Assembly: GCA_947380295.1 (NCBI GenBank)
Contig: CANCQK010000005.1
Coordinates: forward strand, 99,294-163,293
Length of the DNA stretch: 64,000 bases
Origin: Bdellovibrionales bacterium
Lineage (GTDB): Bacteria > Bdellovibrionota > UBA1018
Reading direction: 5' to 3'
A program made the translations under genes and the position numbers. The notes beneath the pieces were generated by a model, which saw only the letters and a program-made list of their open reading frames with translations, had not been told where the DNA came from and made no database searches. Shown piece after piece: positions 24,648 to 35,513 of this stretch (positions within the stretch are counted from its first letter, which is position 1; each line of letters opens with the position of its first letter).

Positions 24648-26060
24648 TTAAGAAAGGATTCTCAACGCCTTACCGAGGAGGTCATGAGGCAGTGCTTCGG
24701 TGATCTCAACTTCGACCATTTGACCGGGCTTGAGTTCAAGTCCGGAGATCTCATCACTGAGTTCGTTGATCAAGACGTGTCCGTCGATTTCCTGGGCTTG
24801 CGTGGGCATTCGGCCTTGAATGAGAAGTTCGGTCTCTTGGCTTGGGCCTTCGATCATCACAGGGACGCGAGTTCCTACGAGACGCTGATTTTTTTCATGA
24901 GACTGCTTTTGCAAGAGGGCAATCAGCGTCTTAGAGCGGCGGCGCTTGGTGTTCGGATGAATTTGGCCATCCATCGTTGCAGCAGGGGTGCCTTCTTCTT
25001 TCGAATATCGGAACACGCCAACGTGGTCGAGCTGCAGAGTTTCAAGATCTTGGCAGAGCTCGTTGAATTCTTCTTCGGTTTCGCCTGGAAATCCGACGAT
25101 GATCGAAGTGCGGAAAACAATCCCAGGAATTTGGGCTCGCAGCTTATTGACCAAGTCAAAAAGCTTGACCTTGGTGAGGCGACGATTCATGGACTTCAAA
25201 ACTCGATCATTGGTGTGTTGGATCGGCATGTCTAAGTATTTAACAATCTTAGGCTCGCGAGCGACGATGGAGACGAGTTCATCAGAGAACTGGTCCGGGT
25301 AAACGTAGTGGAGGCGGATCCAATCAATCCCGTCGACCTTGCAAAGCTCGGGAAGGAGCATCTCAAGGTTTTGCTTGTACTTCCACTCCATCCCATACTC
25401 GGTCAGGTCTTGGGCTACGAGGTTGAGCTCGCGCACGCCGCGAGCAGCCATCTGCTGGGCTTCGGTGACCAGAGACTCGACGGTTCGGGACCGGACGTTG
25501 CCGCGGAGTTTAGGAATAATGCAAAATGCGCAGCGACGATTACAGCCCTCAGAGAGCTTTAAGAATGCAGAGAACGTGGCGCCCGTGTGAACTCGTGGGT
25601 CTGTTTCAGTGTGAATAAACGCTGGCTGATCAATGTAGGAGCGCTGAGGCAGCTCGGCGCCTTCATTCAGGGCTTTGCCGTGCTTGTGCAGGAGCTCGGT
25701 AATTCGATGGTATTGGCCAGTGCCGATGAAAAGGTCGACTTCAGGCATTTCCTTCTCAAGCTCTTTTGAGTAACGCTGAGGCAGGCAGCCTGATGCCACG
25801 AGGACCTTGCATTTACCATCTTGTTTTTGTTGAGCCATTTCCAAAATCGTTTCAATTGACTCTTCCTTGGAGGCTTGAATGAAGGAGCAGGTATTGACGA
25901 TGATGACTTCGGCGTCTTCGAGGGTCTGAGTGACTGTGTACTGGTCTTTCTCGAGCATGCCGAGCATGACCTGGGAGTCCACCAGATTCTTGGGACAGCC
26001 GAGGCTGACGAAATAAACAGGCGATTTGGAATTTTGAGGAGAATTGGATTCTAAATTCAT
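24648..26060 (-). CDS. rimO: Ribosomal protein S12 methylthiotransferase RimO
   Basis: 470 residues. Adds a methylthio group to Asp of ribosomal protein S12. N-terminal UPF0004 domain with SLGCPKNLVDSQ, NTCSFI and ASGCLPQRY cysteines for the auxiliary cluster; radical-SAM core CNRRCAFCIIP; C-terminal TRAM domain (about 400-468). RimO rather than MiaB is indicated by GCPKNLVDS, YVYPDQFSDELV and DMPIQHTNDRVLKSMNRR. It lies 22 bp after yajQ and 2 bp before queG in a minus-strand operon. Confidence 0.96.
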   Translation of the reverse strand: MNLESNSPQNSKSPVYFVSLGCPKNLVDSQVMLGMLEKDQYTVTQTLEDAEVIIVNTCSFIQASKEESIETILEMAQQKQDGKCKVLVASGCLPQRYSKELEKEMPEVDLFIGTGQYHRITELLHKHGKALNEGAELPQRSYIDQPAFIHTETDPRVHTGATFSAFLKLSEGCNRRCAFCIIPKLRGNVRSRTVESLVTEAQQMAARGVRELNLVAQDLTEYGMEWKYKQNLEMLLPELCKVDGIDWIRLHYVYPDQFSDELVSIVAREPKIVKYLDMPIQHTNDRVLKSMNRRLTKVKLFDLVNKLRAQIPGIVFRTSIIVGFPGETEEEFNELCQDLETLQLDHVGVFRYSKEEGTPAATMDGQIHPNTKRRRSKTLIALLQKQSHEKNQRLVGTRVPVMIEGPSQETELLIQGRMPTQAQEIDGHVLINELSDEISGLELKPGQMVEVEITEALPHDLLGKALRILS

Positions 26061-26082
26061 AGGTACTACTTGCTTCTTAGGG

Positions 26083-26580
26083 TTAATCTCTAAAGTTACC
26101 GAATTGCAGAGGGACTTTTACTTTTTCTTGGTTGGCTTTTAGGAGTGCGATGGCTTCTTGAAGATCGTCGCGGTTCTTACCAGTGACTCGGACTTGCTCA
26201 TCTTGGATTTGAGCCTGAACCTTGAGTTTGCTGTCTTTGATCACAGCAATGACTTCTTTACCTTTTTCTTTTGAGATTCCAGCTTGAATTTCAATGACTT
26301 GCCGGACGCTTCCACCAAAGGCTGAGTCGATGTCTTTGTAGTTGAGGGAAAGTAAGGAAATCCCGCGCTTAATGAGCTTGGTTTGAAAAATGTCATTGAG
26401 TGCGTCGAGTTTGCCCTCTTCGCTGCACCAAAGGGTGACTGTTTTGGCCTTCTGGTCAAGCTTGATCTCGGATTTAACCCCTTTGAAATCAAAGCGTTGG
26501 GTGAGTTCTTTGGTAGCTTGGTTGATGGCATTGTCGAGTTCTTGCCAATTCATTTCTGAAGATACGTCAAATGAGGGCAT
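26083..26580 (-). CDS. YajQ-family nucleotide-binding protein (UPF0234)
   Basis: 165 residues, the family's usual size. It starts [20 protein letters not shown], with RFDFKGV and the duplicated ferredoxin-like folds of YajQ; members bind nucleotides, and in Xanthomonas a YajQ protein binds cyclic di-GMP. ATG 26580 is chosen because AGGAG lies 8 bases upstream; the GTG three codons earlier overlaps that site. Cyclic-di-GMP binding is relevant given the GGDEF-type regulator at 55.8 kb, but cannot be deduced from sequence alone. Confidence 0.93.
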   Translation of the reverse strand: MPSFDVSSEMNWQELDNAINQATKELTQRFDFKGVKSEIKLDQKAKTVTLWCSEEGKLDALNDIFQTKLIKRGISLLSLNYKDIDSAFGGSVRQVIEIQAGISKEKGKEVIAVIKDSKLKVQAQIQDEQVRVTGKNRDDLQEAIALLKANQEKVKVPLQFGNFRD

Positions 26581-26721
26581 CGCGGTCACTCCTTTTGCAG
26601 CCCGAATGTATACAGAATTAGTCAGCTAAAGGCAAGGGGATACTTCGAAATGTCACTTTTCACGTCTTGGTCAGTGGCTCGGTTTTTAAACTCTTAAATC
26701 AAAAGCAAAACCAGGTCGTGG

Positions 26722-27477
26722 TCATTTCACCCGGTCCGTGTTCGGCGGGGCTTTAAAGACAAAGAGGTCGTCGGATAGAGCATTGCCCAGCTCAATCTGA
26801 GTGAGGGAAATTTCAGATTGGTTTCCTCCTCGGTGGTAGAGGGACACTTTTTGGATCAGACTTTCTTTGAGATCAAGGGTGAGTGTGGCTTGCTGGACGG
26901 TACTTGCAGTGCCAGATTTAGGTATAATTAAAAAAGTTGAATCGGATTTTTGACGGACTTTCAGTCCTTTGATTTTCGAGAAGTCACCCGAAAGGAGCGC
27001 TGTAGCAAGCTGAGACTGGACTTCGGAGGACTTGCGCTCGATGAGTTGTCCGGGTTCACCTTCATCAAACGGGGGAGTGTAGAACCAAAATGTTCTACCG
27101 TTGCTCACCAGGAGGTTGGGGTCAGGGGTTTCAGTTTCCCATCGGATTTTTCCTGGTCGCTTGACAAGAATTTTGCCAGTGCTGATTTTTTTTTTGCCCA
27201 AGGTTTGGTTGTCATCAGTTTGGGTAAAGTGGGCCGAGATCGTGGCGTTTGCGGCGTATTTTTTTTCAATCTCGAGCAGAGCTTGAGGAAGATTGGACGA
27301 AGATTTGAATTGAGGGACTTTCGGGGGCTCTGCCGGACTGGGCTTCAATACAATGGGCGAATGAGCCGGTGCTGGGCTGGGCTCAATTCGGGTAGGTGTT
27401 TTGCTCGCTACAACGAGGGAACTCCATCCAAGCGTCATTCCAATGCTCAGCCCTAAATATCCGAAACGGGTCTTCAT
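26722..27477 (-). CDS. lolA: LolA-like outer-membrane lipoprotein carrier
   Basis: 251 residues from ATG 27477, with AGGAG five bases upstream and a signal peptide following (KTRFGYLGLSIG..., cleavage near VVASK); the frame is open further upstream only as a shadow of smc. A Pro-rich linker (about 30-60) precedes the LolA domain: ISAHFTQT, GKILVKRPGKIRWET, LLVSNGRTFWFYTP and the C-terminal FVFKAPPNTDRV. LolA ferries lipoproteins across the periplasm, fitting the several lipobox proteins here. It begins 16 bp after smc and is probably co-transcribed with it. Confidence 0.9.
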   Translation of the reverse strand: MKTRFGYLGLSIGMTLGWSSLVVASKTPTRIEPSPAPAHSPIVLKPSPAEPPKVPQFKSSSNLPQALLEIEKKYAANATISAHFTQTDDNQTLGKKKISTGKILVKRPGKIRWETETPDPNLLVSNGRTFWFYTPPFDEGEPGQLIERKSSEVQSQLATALLSGDFSKIKGLKVRQKSDSTFLIIPKSGTASTVQQATLTLDLKESLIQKVSLYHRGGNQSEISLTQIELGNALSDDLFVFKAPPNTDRVK

Positions 27478-27493
27478 CTTCACTCCTGCGGCA

Positions 27494-30400
27494 TTAGTGC
27501 ATCTCGATGGAGACCATCTTGGAGACGCCTGGCTCTTCCATGGTGACGCCGTAGAGCGTGTCATTGAGTTCCATCGTTTTTTTGTTGTGGGTAATTAAAA
27601 TGAACTGACTCTTGACCGACATTTCTCGTAAGAGGGCATTAAATTTACCAATATTTGCATCGTCAAGAGGCGCATCCACTTCGTCGAGGACGCAGAACGG
27701 AGATGGCTTGACCATAAAGATGGCAAAAATCAAAGATACCGCAGTGAGCGCTTTTTCACCCCCGGAGAGCAGGGTGATGTTAGCCACTTTTTTCCCTGGG
27801 GGTTGAGCCAGAATGTCGACACCGGCGTCTAGAATCTCCTGGGATCCTTCGGGATAAACTAACGAGAGTTTAGCTTGGCCTCCACCGAAAATAATCGGGA
27901 AGAGGCGCTCGAATCGGCTCGCAATCGCCTCGAATGCTTTTTTGAATCTCTGTTCGGAGGTCTGGTTAATATGCTCAATGGCATTTTGTAGGTTTTCCAA
28001 AGAGTGCTCGAGATCGGCTTTTTCGGTGAGTAAGTGATCAAAGCGCTTCTTGAGGTGTTCAAACTCCTCGATAGCCATGACATTCACTTCTCCCAGTCTT
28101 CGAATTCGCTCGCGCAGGCGCTCGACTTCTTCGCCTAAAGCAATTTCTTCTTCTGGTGTCAGCTCTGCGAGAGATGGAGGGTTTCCTGGGGAGTCCTCAT
28201 TGCCTTCGGCGTTTGCAGTCTCGGCCAAAACAGGGAGGACTAGGCAGCCTGGTCCGTATTTCTCTTCGAGGTTTGCGACGAGATGGGAGAGTTCGCTAGA
28301 GATTTTTTCAATTTCTACGGCGAGGTGATTTGCTTCCGACGATTTTAGGTCGCTCGATTTATGGAGAACCTTGATCTGCTCCAAGGTGGTATTGAGTTGA
28401 GCGTTTGCTTGCTCCATTCGGTCTTTTACCTGGGATAGAGTCTCGCGGGCAGCGGCTAGGGCGAAGGTGAGTTCTTCGATTTTCTGAGTGAGGTCTTCTT
28501 CTCCTCCTGAGAACTCTTCTTGCTCGCGGGTAGCTCGGTCCAAGGTGCGGTTCACCTCGCTGAAGCGGCGCTCGCGGTCGGATTTGATGGATCGAGTCGC
28601 TTCGAGTTCTCGTTTGAGACTGACCGAGCGCTCTCGGAGTGAAGCCTCGCGAAGTCGGACGGCCTGGAGCTCTTGATCTTTTTCTTGGTAAACGGATTCT
28701 TTGCTCGAAAGATTCGATTCAAGACTGGCAATGGTGTCTTCAAGTTCGACTCGAGCAGAGAGGAGAGTTTCGAGTTGGGACTCTAATTTTTCTCGCTCTT
28801 CTTCAGCGCGCTCGCTGTCTAAATGCATGGAGCTTGTGTCGCGCTTGATGTTTTGCAAGAGTTTTTGAGACTCGGTCAAAGCTCGCTCGGTCTGGTGAAC
28901 GTCACGTTGAGTTGCGGCTGCTTGGACCTCGAGTTCTTGAGCTTCAGTTTGGATGCTTTGAAGCTGGGCACGGATGATCTCTATATTCTCCTTGGCTGAG
29001 AGAACCGCTTCTTCGGCTGTTTGACTTTGAGCTTCGGCACCTTGAACTTGTTCTTTGAGTTCCTCAATGGTGCGCTTGCGGCGGAGGATGCCTACGGCGC
29101 CACTGGATTTGAGGCTCCCTCCGCGAAGGGTTCCGCGGGAGTCGAATACCGTTCCATCTTTTGCAATGAGGGTAATGCCTTGGAGGCGAAGGGCATTTTC
29201 ACTTTCGAGGACACCCGGAAGTGGAGCCAGGGACTCCACTGAAAAGACATTTTCGAAAAGTGCATCAAAACGAGAAGAGTAGGCGGGCTCCCATTTTACA
29301 AAATCAGAAAGTTTGCCGTGACTGACGAAGCCGAGCTCACTCAGGCTTTCAGCGCCGGAGGGTTGCTTCTTGCTCCCTGTCTTAGGTTGACCTTGGATTG
29401 AGTGGGTAAGTTGAAATGTAACGCGGCCTTGTTGATTTTTTTGGATTTGCTCCAAAAGGGGTAAAACCAACTTAGAGTCTTTGGTGACTAAGCTTTCGAG
29501 TTGATTTTCTAGCCAGCTTTCTAAGATCGTTTCGTAGCCGGGCGCCACTTGTAAGACGTCAGTGATGGCCAGGATTTGGTCAACTTGGCCGTTCGATTTT
29601 GCCCAGTCCAATGCTGCTTTAGGTCCGTCAGCAAGGCCCTCGTGAGACTCGTCGAGTTCTTCTAAACTCTGGAGTTTGGATTTGATCTGAGTGAGGCTGC
29701 GCAAAGCTTGTTCTTTTGCTTTTTCGAGTTGACGGATTTCTTGCTCTTGTTCTTGAACTTGAGCGGCTTGCTCTTGCTTGCGGGCCTGGAGGAACTGACG
29801 CTTTTCTTGAAGTTCAGAATAGGCGCCTTTGGCTTTTTCTAATTCTTCTTGGATTTCTTGGTGTTTTTCTTCTTGTTCAGTGAGTTGAGACTGCAATCGC
29901 TCGGACTGAGAGCGAGCGGAGTCAATTTTACCCAAGAGTGAAGCAGATTTAGAATTCAGTTCCGAGGTTTGCTGGATACCGCTCATGAGTTGTCGCTGAG
30001 AGCGATCGAGTTGGGAGCGAGCTTCGTCGACTTCTCGCCGGAGTCCTTGGAGCGCTTGGCTGGCTTCACGAGATTCGTGAGCTGCAGCTTGAAAAAGTTG
30101 TTCTACTTCTTGGGCTTGTGTTTCTTGTTCCGCGAGCTTTTCAGTGTCGGTCTCGATCGAGGCTTGGAGGTCCTCTTTTTCCTCTTCGAGGGCTTCCAGT
30201 TGAGAGGTGAGGTCACCTTGTCGTCGACGTGAAAGCTCGAGCGCACTTTTCTCATGGGAGAGATCTGCTGCAAGATCTTGGATGCGGGCCTGGAGGGACT
30301 CGGCTTCCTTGGTTTCTGTGAGGAGCTGGATGCGGCTCACTTCGGTGGAGTTTTCTGCAGTTTGAAGCTGAGCTCTCATCCCTACGAGATCCTGTTCCAA

Positions 30401-31195
30401 GGTGTCTCGTTGTGCCTTTAAAACGTTGAGTCGCTCTTGGAGAATCGCATTTTTGCGTCGTCCCCAGGTCATTTCTTTATCGATCAACTCGTCTTTGTAT
30501 TTCTTGTACTGGCGAGCCTTTTGGGCCTGGCGCTCGAGCGAGGCGAGAGTTTTTTCAATTTCTTGGATAATGTCGGTGAGCCGAGCCAGATTGGCTTGGG
30601 TCGCTTCCATTTTTCGAAGAGATTCTTTTTTGCGGGCTTTGTACTTGGCAATCCCGGCCGCCTCTTCAATTAAAAGGCGTCTCTCCTCAGGCTTGGAGTT
30701 CACGATCTTGCCGATTTGACCCTGCTCGATGACAGAGTAACCTTTAGCGCCGACTCCGGTGTCCATAAAAAGTTCTTGGATGTCTTTGAGCCTGGCTGTA
30801 GTGCCGTTGATCAGGTACTCGCCTTCGCCGGATCGATAGAGACGGCGGGTGACAGAGACTTCTTTGGTCTTAAGATGGATGGGGACATCCTGAGTTGTAG
30901 CGCCTGAGGGGGCGTCTGACATGGTGTCGACTACGTCAGTTTCCAAAACTAGGGTCGCCTCAGCCATACCCAGAGGTGAGTACTTCGAGCTGCCGTTGAA
31001 AATCAGGTCGTCGCTGCTACTTCCTCGCATGTGCTTATAGGACTGCTCTCCCATTACCCAGAAGAACGCATCGACGATGTTAGACTTGCCACACCCGTTC
31101 GGTCCTACGATGCCCGTGATACTGTGGTCAAAGTGTACCACAGTTCGGTCCTTGAACGACTTAAACCCCTGAATTTCCAGTCTTTTGACTCGCAT
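27494..31195 (-). CDS. smc: Chromosome segregation/condensation ATPase SMC
   Basis: 1233 residues, a complete SMC. N-terminal head with MRVKRLEIQGFKSFKD and Walker A GIVGPNGCGKSN; a long coiled coil (about 170-500); hinge about 510-680 (GLADGPKAALDW, GFVSHGKLSDFV, GTLRGGSLKSSGAVG); a second coiled coil; and the C-terminal head with signature LLSGGEKALTAVSL and Walker B FCVLDEVDAPLDD. SMC dimers with ScpAB organise and separate newly copied chromosomes. ScpA/B are not in the window. Confidence 0.97.
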   Translation of the reverse strand: MRVKRLEIQGFKSFKDRTVVHFDHSITGIVGPNGCGKSNIVDAFFWVMGEQSYKHMRGSSSDDLIFNGSSKYSPLGMAEATLVLETDVVDTMSDAPSGATTQDVPIHLKTKEVSVTRRLYRSGEGEYLINGTTARLKDIQELFMDTGVGAKGYSVIEQGQIGKIVNSKPEERRLLIEEAAGIAKYKARKKESLRKMEATQANLARLTDIIQEIEKTLASLERQAQKARQYKKYKDELIDKEMTWGRRKNAILQERLNVLKAQRDTLEQDLVGMRAQLQTAENSTEVSRIQLLTETKEAESLQARIQDLAADLSHEKSALELSRRRQGDLTSQLEALEEEKEDLQASIETDTEKLAEQETQAQEVEQLFQAAAHESREASQALQGLRREVDEARSQLDRSQRQLMSGIQQTSELNSKSASLLGKIDSARSQSERLQSQLTEQEEKHQEIQEELEKAKGAYSELQEKRQFLQARKQEQAAQVQEQEQEIRQLEKAKEQALRSLTQIKSKLQSLEELDESHEGLADGPKAALDWAKSNGQVDQILAITDVLQVAPGYETILESWLENQLESLVTKDSKLVLPLLEQIQKNQQGRVTFQLTHSIQGQPKTGSKKQPSGAESLSELGFVSHGKLSDFVKWEPAYSSRFDALFENVFSVESLAPLPGVLESENALRLQGITLIAKDGTVFDSRGTLRGGSLKSSGAVGILRRKRTIEELKEQVQGAEAQSQTAEEAVLSAKENIEIIRAQLQSIQTEAQELEVQAAATQRDVHQTERALTESQKLLQNIKRDTSSMHLDSERAEEEREKLESQLETLLSARVELEDTIASLESNLSSKESVYQEKDQELQAVRLREASLRERSVSLKRELEATRSIKSDRERRFSEVNRTLDRATREQEEFSGGEEDLTQKIEELTFALAAARETLSQVKDRMEQANAQLNTTLEQIKVLHKSSDLKSSEANHLAVEIEKISSELSHLVANLEEKYGPGCLVLPVLAETANAEGNEDSPGNPPSLAELTPEEEIALGEEVERLRERIRRLGEVNVMAIEEFEHLKKRFDHLLTEKADLEHSLENLQNAIEHINQTSEQRFKKAFEAIASRFERLFPIIFGGGQAKLSLVYPEGSQEILDAGVDILAQPPGKKVANITLLSGGEKALTAVSLIFAIFMVKPSPFCVLDEVDAPLDDANIGKFNALLREMSVKSQFILITHNKKTMELNDTLYGVTMEEPGVSKMVSIEMH

Positions 31196-31287
31196 GAGGC
31201 TTTGACCTTAGCAATCACCGATTGCCTAAGTCAACGGTGCTCTTAGGCCGTGATGGATTTGTGTGTCAGACGAACTGGACTCACAAC

Positions 31288-34200
31288 TTAGAGCCAGGTC
31301 GGGTAACTGCCTCTGGAAACGGGTCCTATGATTTCGGTCGTAACGTAGCCAGAAATGGAGCCACCGCCGCTGGATGGGTCGCCGAAATCAGAAGGTTTGA
31401 AACTGTAGGAATTGGTAGGAGCGAGATCCTTGCCAGTGTTTATCATCGCTCCGTACTGAGCATTTTGGAATAAGCTGACATGATACACTACAATGGCTCC
31501 TTCGTAAGGTGGTTCGACCGGAGTCCAAGAGAGTGAACAAGTGCCACCACTGCAAGACCGGGTCGTCCTTTGGGGCTTGATGCTGCCCGCGTCAATCGAC
31601 TCAGGTAAGGCGCCGAAAGAGGTTTGCGTCCAAACAGAGAGGCTGGACGCATCAGAGCTGAGTAGGTCTAGTAAGCCATCGTTATTGAGGTCACCCACTT
31701 GGAGATGGACATTTTCTGAGGTTAAGCTGGTTGGGGAGTCAAACTGCTGAACGAACACAAAGTTTCCGACGCTCAGCAAGTTTACAATTCTTCCGGTATT
31801 GCTGCCTGATGGTCCAGAGAGTAAAACGAGGTCTGCTTTGCCGTCCTGATTGATATCTGTGATTTTGAGGTCTACGATCGCAGGAGGCAGGGTGATATTG
31901 GGTGACTTCAGGCTAACATTGGACACACTTGGGTTGAACCCGGATGGCCCGTTTTGGAGGTTCGATAGAATATAGATATCATTGCCTGTTCCCACAGCAA
32001 CGACGTTGATTCCATCTCCATTGAAATCTCCGATGGCGATCGGGTAAGGGCCTCCTGCGGTGGTAGGGGTGTGGCCGATGATGCTCGAGTAATCACCTAG
32101 CACGATCGTTTGCTTGCTGAATGAGAAATTAGGCCACTTCTTGCCGTCGTGGTAGAAAATTGTAATCGATCCCTCGTTCGCATTTCCAGTGACAATTTCT
32201 GGGTCGCCATCTCCATCAACGTCGCCCACTGCGATTCCTGATGGTCCTGCTGCGCTATTGATTCCAACGTCGAGTATGGATCCTTGGATAAAGTTGCCCA
32301 AGCCGTCATTTATGAACACAAAGACTCGGGAGTCTCCCGAAACGACGACTAAGTCGAGATATCCATCATTATTGAGGTCTGAAGCAATGATTTTTCCTGG
32401 GCCATCCCATAATCCGAGTACCAAATTTCGATCCCCTGAAGATGAGAAAGTTCCGTCGCCGTTACCCCATTGGATCGTGACCTGGGTTTGGCTGCCATCG
32501 GCTACTGCAATGTCCAGGGCGCCGTTGTGGTCAAAGTCTCCAACAGCGATACTGATCGGAGCAGCGCTTCCAAAACTGCCAGTTTTTGTCGTCACTGGCG
32601 AACTCGAAAAAGATCCACTCGATTGTAAGGATACAGCAACTTGAGGGTAGCCTGCTCCACTCAAGTCAGGATAAGCGGCAATGATATCATTGGCACCATC
32701 CCCGTTGAAGTCACCGACGGCAATATCGCTTGGGGCGCCAAGAGTGGATACAGTATGGGTCGCAGCAAATATACCAGTGCTCATTTCGCTGGAGCTCACT
32801 GGGGTGCCAGTTGGGGTGAATGGTGCTTCCGGTGGGTGAGTGGTGCTTGCGCTGGGAGTAATGTTAAAGGGTGGAGGAGTTGTGCTGGTTACGCCATTTA
32901 CGATCGAGGTAATCGACACCTGCCAGTAATTGTCTTGAGTAATGACGCAAGAGTTGGATGGGGTTGCATAACTCAATACTTGAGTAACCGTACCATTATA
33001 CATCAAAGTATAAAGATTAAGTAGGAAGAGCACAGGGTTACCTGCGTCAATGAAACTTGAAGCGACGGTGTCTTTGTTTAGAGACGGACTCCAAGAAAGA
33101 TTCCAGCTTGCTGTGCACTCACTGTTGTTACAAGTTAAAGTTAAATTCTTCGGTGTAATGGCTGCCTGAGTGATTGTGGGCAGACTGCTGTTGCTTCTGT
33201 ATTTTCCGTAGAGAAGCGAAAATGAGGCATTGGTACTGGGTGTGTCGATTTTTACAAGGTCCGAGATCCCGTCACCGTTGAGGTCTCCCACGAGAAGTTT
33301 TGACCCAGTGACATTTTTTTCCTTAGGATAGTAAAGTATCGGTTGAAATGTTGTGCTCCCCGTTCCGTTATGCATCAAAGTGATGAGATTGCTGCTTGAA
33401 AGAATCATTAAATCATAAAGTCCGTCATTTTTGAGTTTAATCGGCTTGATATCGGTAATTCCATCGGGCAGGTCACCCCCGCTCAATGTGTCCCAGGAAT
33501 AATTTTCTCTCAAAGAAGTCTGAGTAAAGTTGCCCGCTCCGTTGCCCAATAGGAGGAAAACATCAGCAAGTCCGTCCCGACCGGAGTTCGGTGCAACTAT
33601 CGCGATATCCGTGCTTCCGTCTCCGTTAAAATCTGCAGAGATTGCTGGGATATTTTGGATATTGCTACCCTGTGAGTCTACAATCTGCGAACCTGTGATG
33701 CTGATCCCGCTGGTTGAGTCAAAGGAAGGCATACTAAAATCTGTTTGATAGGGTGTTTTATTCGTGAGGAGGGAGAGGTAAACCTTGCCACTGTTGTCGC
33801 GACTCGTCTGGTTGACCGCAATGATGTCAGGATATGAGTCGCCATCGAAGTCAGCTGCAATCAGATTCTCGGGGGTGCTTCCAAGAGTCGGAAATGTGGC
33901 TTGGTTGGTAAAGGCGCCGCTCCCGTCATTCAGGAGGACGGTCACCGTGTTGTCACTCGTATTTGCCACTGCGAGGTCGAGCATGCCGTCCAAGTTGAAG
34001 TCGGCAGTGATTATTCCACGAGGAAATAGGCCGCCTGTAGTATAGTTGTTGGAGTATGTGAAAGTTCCGTTGCCATTTCCGCTGAGGACATAAACGCCGC
34101 CATAACCGGAAACTGCAAGATCAAGTTTTCCGTCTCCATCGAAGTCGCCTGCTACAAATGAGTAGGGGGAAAAGGTAACTACCGAAGTGCTGACCTTGGT

Positions 34201-35361
34201 GGTTGCGGGCGGAGAACTAGGAGCGACCGAGGTTAGCCAGGGCATGAGGTAGACGTCTATAGTGGGTGAGTTCAAATTTAAGACAGCGACGTCAAGCTGG
34301 CCATCGCCATTGAAATCTCCAAGCTCAATTTGGGAGGCAGGGTTTGCTGGGCTAGTCGATGTCTGAACTGGGTAAGCTGAACTGAAATTTCCTGTTGCCG
34401 TTACGTTAGCGAGCTCCTGGCGAGGGGTGGTGCCAGCAGCGCCTGTAGCACCCGTAGCGCCTGTAGCACCCGTAGCGCCAGTAGCACCTGTAGCACCCGT
34501 AGCACCAGTGAGACCTTGAGGTCCAGCGGCGCCAGTAGCACCAGTGAGACCTTGAGGTCCAGCGACGCCAGTAGCACCCGTAGCGCCGGTAGCACCCGTA
34601 GCGCCGGTAGCGCCAGCAGGGCCGGGAGCGCCGTTTAGATTTACGCTCCAGATTGCATAGGTCCCAGCCCCTGTGACAGAAGCCACATTGGCAACCATGG
34701 CTCCAGTGGCCGAGTTATAGGATGTGATCGCACCCACCATCGTATTTGATGCATCATAAGCAATCAAAACCTGTTGAGCTACGGTATAGGCCAATCCAGT
34801 TCCTACAGTGAGTTCCTTGGATCCCGTGTCGATGGTCAATGATGTAGTGCTTGTTGTGGGATATAAAGATCCTTGAGCACCAGTGTCGCCCGTAGCACCC
34901 GTAGCGCCGGTAGCACCCGTAGCGCCGGTAGCACCCGTAGCGCCGGTAGCACCAGTGAGACCTTGAGGTCCAGCGGCGCCAGTAGCACCCGCAGGACCGG
35001 TAGCACCAGTGAGACCTTGAATGCCTTGAGCACCCGTAGGACCAGCAGGACCAGTAGCGCCCGTAGCACCTGCTACGCTTGGAGTCTCAATACTACTACC
35101 GGAGGGGTTGGAGGTCGCGGCTGCGAGCTGGTTAATATATTCGGTTGGGGTGCGGAGCTCAATTTGACCATTGCAGCCACTCAGGGTGAGTCCGAAGCCA
35201 AAAAATGCAAAAGCTCTAAGCGTACTGTCACGAATCTCAAAAGATAGTCCCCCTCCAAATTGTGGGGAATTCGATGTTCCGGAGAGCTTGCATGTTGCCT
35301 TCCTGAGAGAAACTCGCCTTTTTAGGCGATTTATCCCGGTGACAATTAGGGTTTTCCACAT
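31288..35361 (-). CDS. Giant lipoprotein with collagen-like repeats and FG-GAP propeller domains
   Basis: 1357 residues. ATG 35361 has AGG eight bases upstream but leaves an unusually long 45-residue basic stretch before the hydrophobic core and lipobox (TLSGC, Cys 63), so the true start may be later or non-ATG. Residues about 98-164 and 244-310 are uninterrupted collagen-like Gly-x-Thr/Gly-x-Pro triplets flanking a 78-residue globular domain. From about 325 there are about 13 FG-GAP/VCBS-type repeats with DxDGDG calcium loops ([20 protein letters not shown]), enough for two beta-propellers, with Fn3-like segments between ([30 protein letters not shown]). Likely a surface stalk-and-head adhesin; function inferred. 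Confidence 0.82.
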   Translation of the reverse strand: MWKTLIVTGINRLKRRVSLRKATCKLSGTSNSPQFGGGLSFEIRDSTLRAFAFFGFGLTLSGCNGQIELRTPTEYINQLAAATSNPSGSSIETPSVAGATGATGPAGPTGAQGIQGLTGATGPAGATGAAGPQGLTGATGATGATGATGATGATGATGDTGAQGSLYPTTSTTSLTIDTGSKELTVGTGLAYTVAQQVLIAYDASNTMVGAITSYNSATGAMVANVASVTGAGTYAIWSVNLNGAPGPAGATGATGATGATGATGVAGPQGLTGATGAAGPQGLTGATGATGATGATGATGATGATGAAGTTPRQELANVTATGNFSSAYPVQTSTSPANPASQIELGDFNGDGQLDVAVLNLNSPTIDVYLMPWLTSVAPSSPPATTKVSTSVVTFSPYSFVAGDFDGDGKLDLAVSGYGGVYVLSGNGNGTFTYSNNYTTGGLFPRGIITADFNLDGMLDLAVANTSDNTVTVLLNDGSGAFTNQATFPTLGSTPENLIAADFDGDSYPDIIAVNQTSRDNSGKVYLSLLTNKTPYQTDFSMPSFDSTSGISITGSQIVDSQGSNIQNIPAISADFNGDGSTDIAIVAPNSGRDGLADVFLLLGNGAGNFTQTSLRENYSWDTLSGGDLPDGITDIKPIKLKNDGLYDLMILSSSNLITLMHNGTGSTTFQPILYYPKEKNVTGSKLLVGDLNGDGISDLVKIDTPSTNASFSLLYGKYRSNSSLPTITQAAITPKNLTLTCNNSECTASWNLSWSPSLNKDTVASSFIDAGNPVLFLLNLYTLMYNGTVTQVLSYATPSNSCVITQDNYWQVSITSIVNGVTSTTPPPFNITPSASTTHPPEAPFTPTGTPVSSSEMSTGIFAATHTVSTLGAPSDIAVGDFNGDGANDIIAAYPDLSGAGYPQVAVSLQSSGSFSSSPVTTKTGSFGSAAPISIAVGDFDHNGALDIAVADGSQTQVTIQWGNGDGTFSSSGDRNLVLGLWDGPGKIIASDLNNDGYLDLVVVSGDSRVFVFINDGLGNFIQGSILDVGINSAAGPSGIAVGDVDGDGDPEIVTGNANEGSITIFYHDGKKWPNFSFSKQTIVLGDYSSIIGHTPTTAGGPYPIAIGDFNGDGINVVAVGTGNDIYILSNLQNGPSGFNPSVSNVSLKSPNITLPPAIVDLKITDINQDGKADLVLLSGPSGSNTGRIVNLLSVGNFVFVQQFDSPTSLTSENVHLQVGDLNNDGLLDLLSSDASSLSVWTQTSFGALPESIDAGSIKPQRTTRSCSGGTCSLSWTPVEPPYEGAIVVYHVSLFQNAQYGAMINTGKDLAPTNSYSFKPSDFGDPSSGGGSISGYVTTEIIGPVSRGSYPTWL
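34432..34632 (-). repeat. Second collagen-like coding repeat block
   Basis: About 22 Gly-x-y triplets, mostly Gly-Ala-Thr, encoded by near-identical 9-base units (GGTGCTACGGGTGCTAC type on the minus strand). A copy of the [10 protein letters not shown] unit occurs twice. Tandem DNA repeats of this kind can change length by slippage. Confidence 0.85.
34870..35070 (-). repeat. First collagen-like coding repeat block
   Basis: About 22 Gly-x-y triplets ([19 protein letters not shown], then mostly Gly-Ala-Thr). Shares the [12 protein letters not shown] unit and codons with the second block, suggesting internal duplication by recombination. Confidence 0.85.
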
Positions 35362-35478
35362 ACGTTCTACCTAACCTCTGTCTTTAAGGTAGCAGGAATT
35401 TTTTACCTATAAAATGTGTCAAAAAATACCTACCTGTTTTTTAATTAGAAACAGATTGGAGTTCAATACAGAACAGAT

Positions 35479-35513
35479 AAAAAAAAGCCCGCTAGAAAGT
35501 TAATCTAGCGGGC
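35479..35513 (-). terminator. Strong rho-independent terminator on the minus strand
   Basis: GCCCGCTAGA pairs with TCTAGCGGGC (35487-35496 with 35504-35513) around 7 bases, a perfect 10-bp GC-rich stem, followed on the minus strand by eight T residues. On the plus strand no T-run follows. It ends a transcript that comes from the 35.5-35.9 kb side, so that stretch is transcribed on the minus strand. Confidence 0.85.

Noticed and set aside
27478..27564. Upstream extension of lolA into smc
   Set aside because: AGGAG and a signal peptide mark ATG 27477; the extension is non-signal sequence inside smc.
34432..35070. Regular short repeats that could suggest a CRISPR array
   Set aside because: The units are 9 bases, in frame, and encode Gly-x-y collagen-like triplets without spacers.
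35362..35478. Extra gene or frameshift before the collagen-like lipoprotein
   Set aside because: No alternative in-frame start with a ribosome site or coding pattern was found; the long N-terminal region is reported as a doubt instead.
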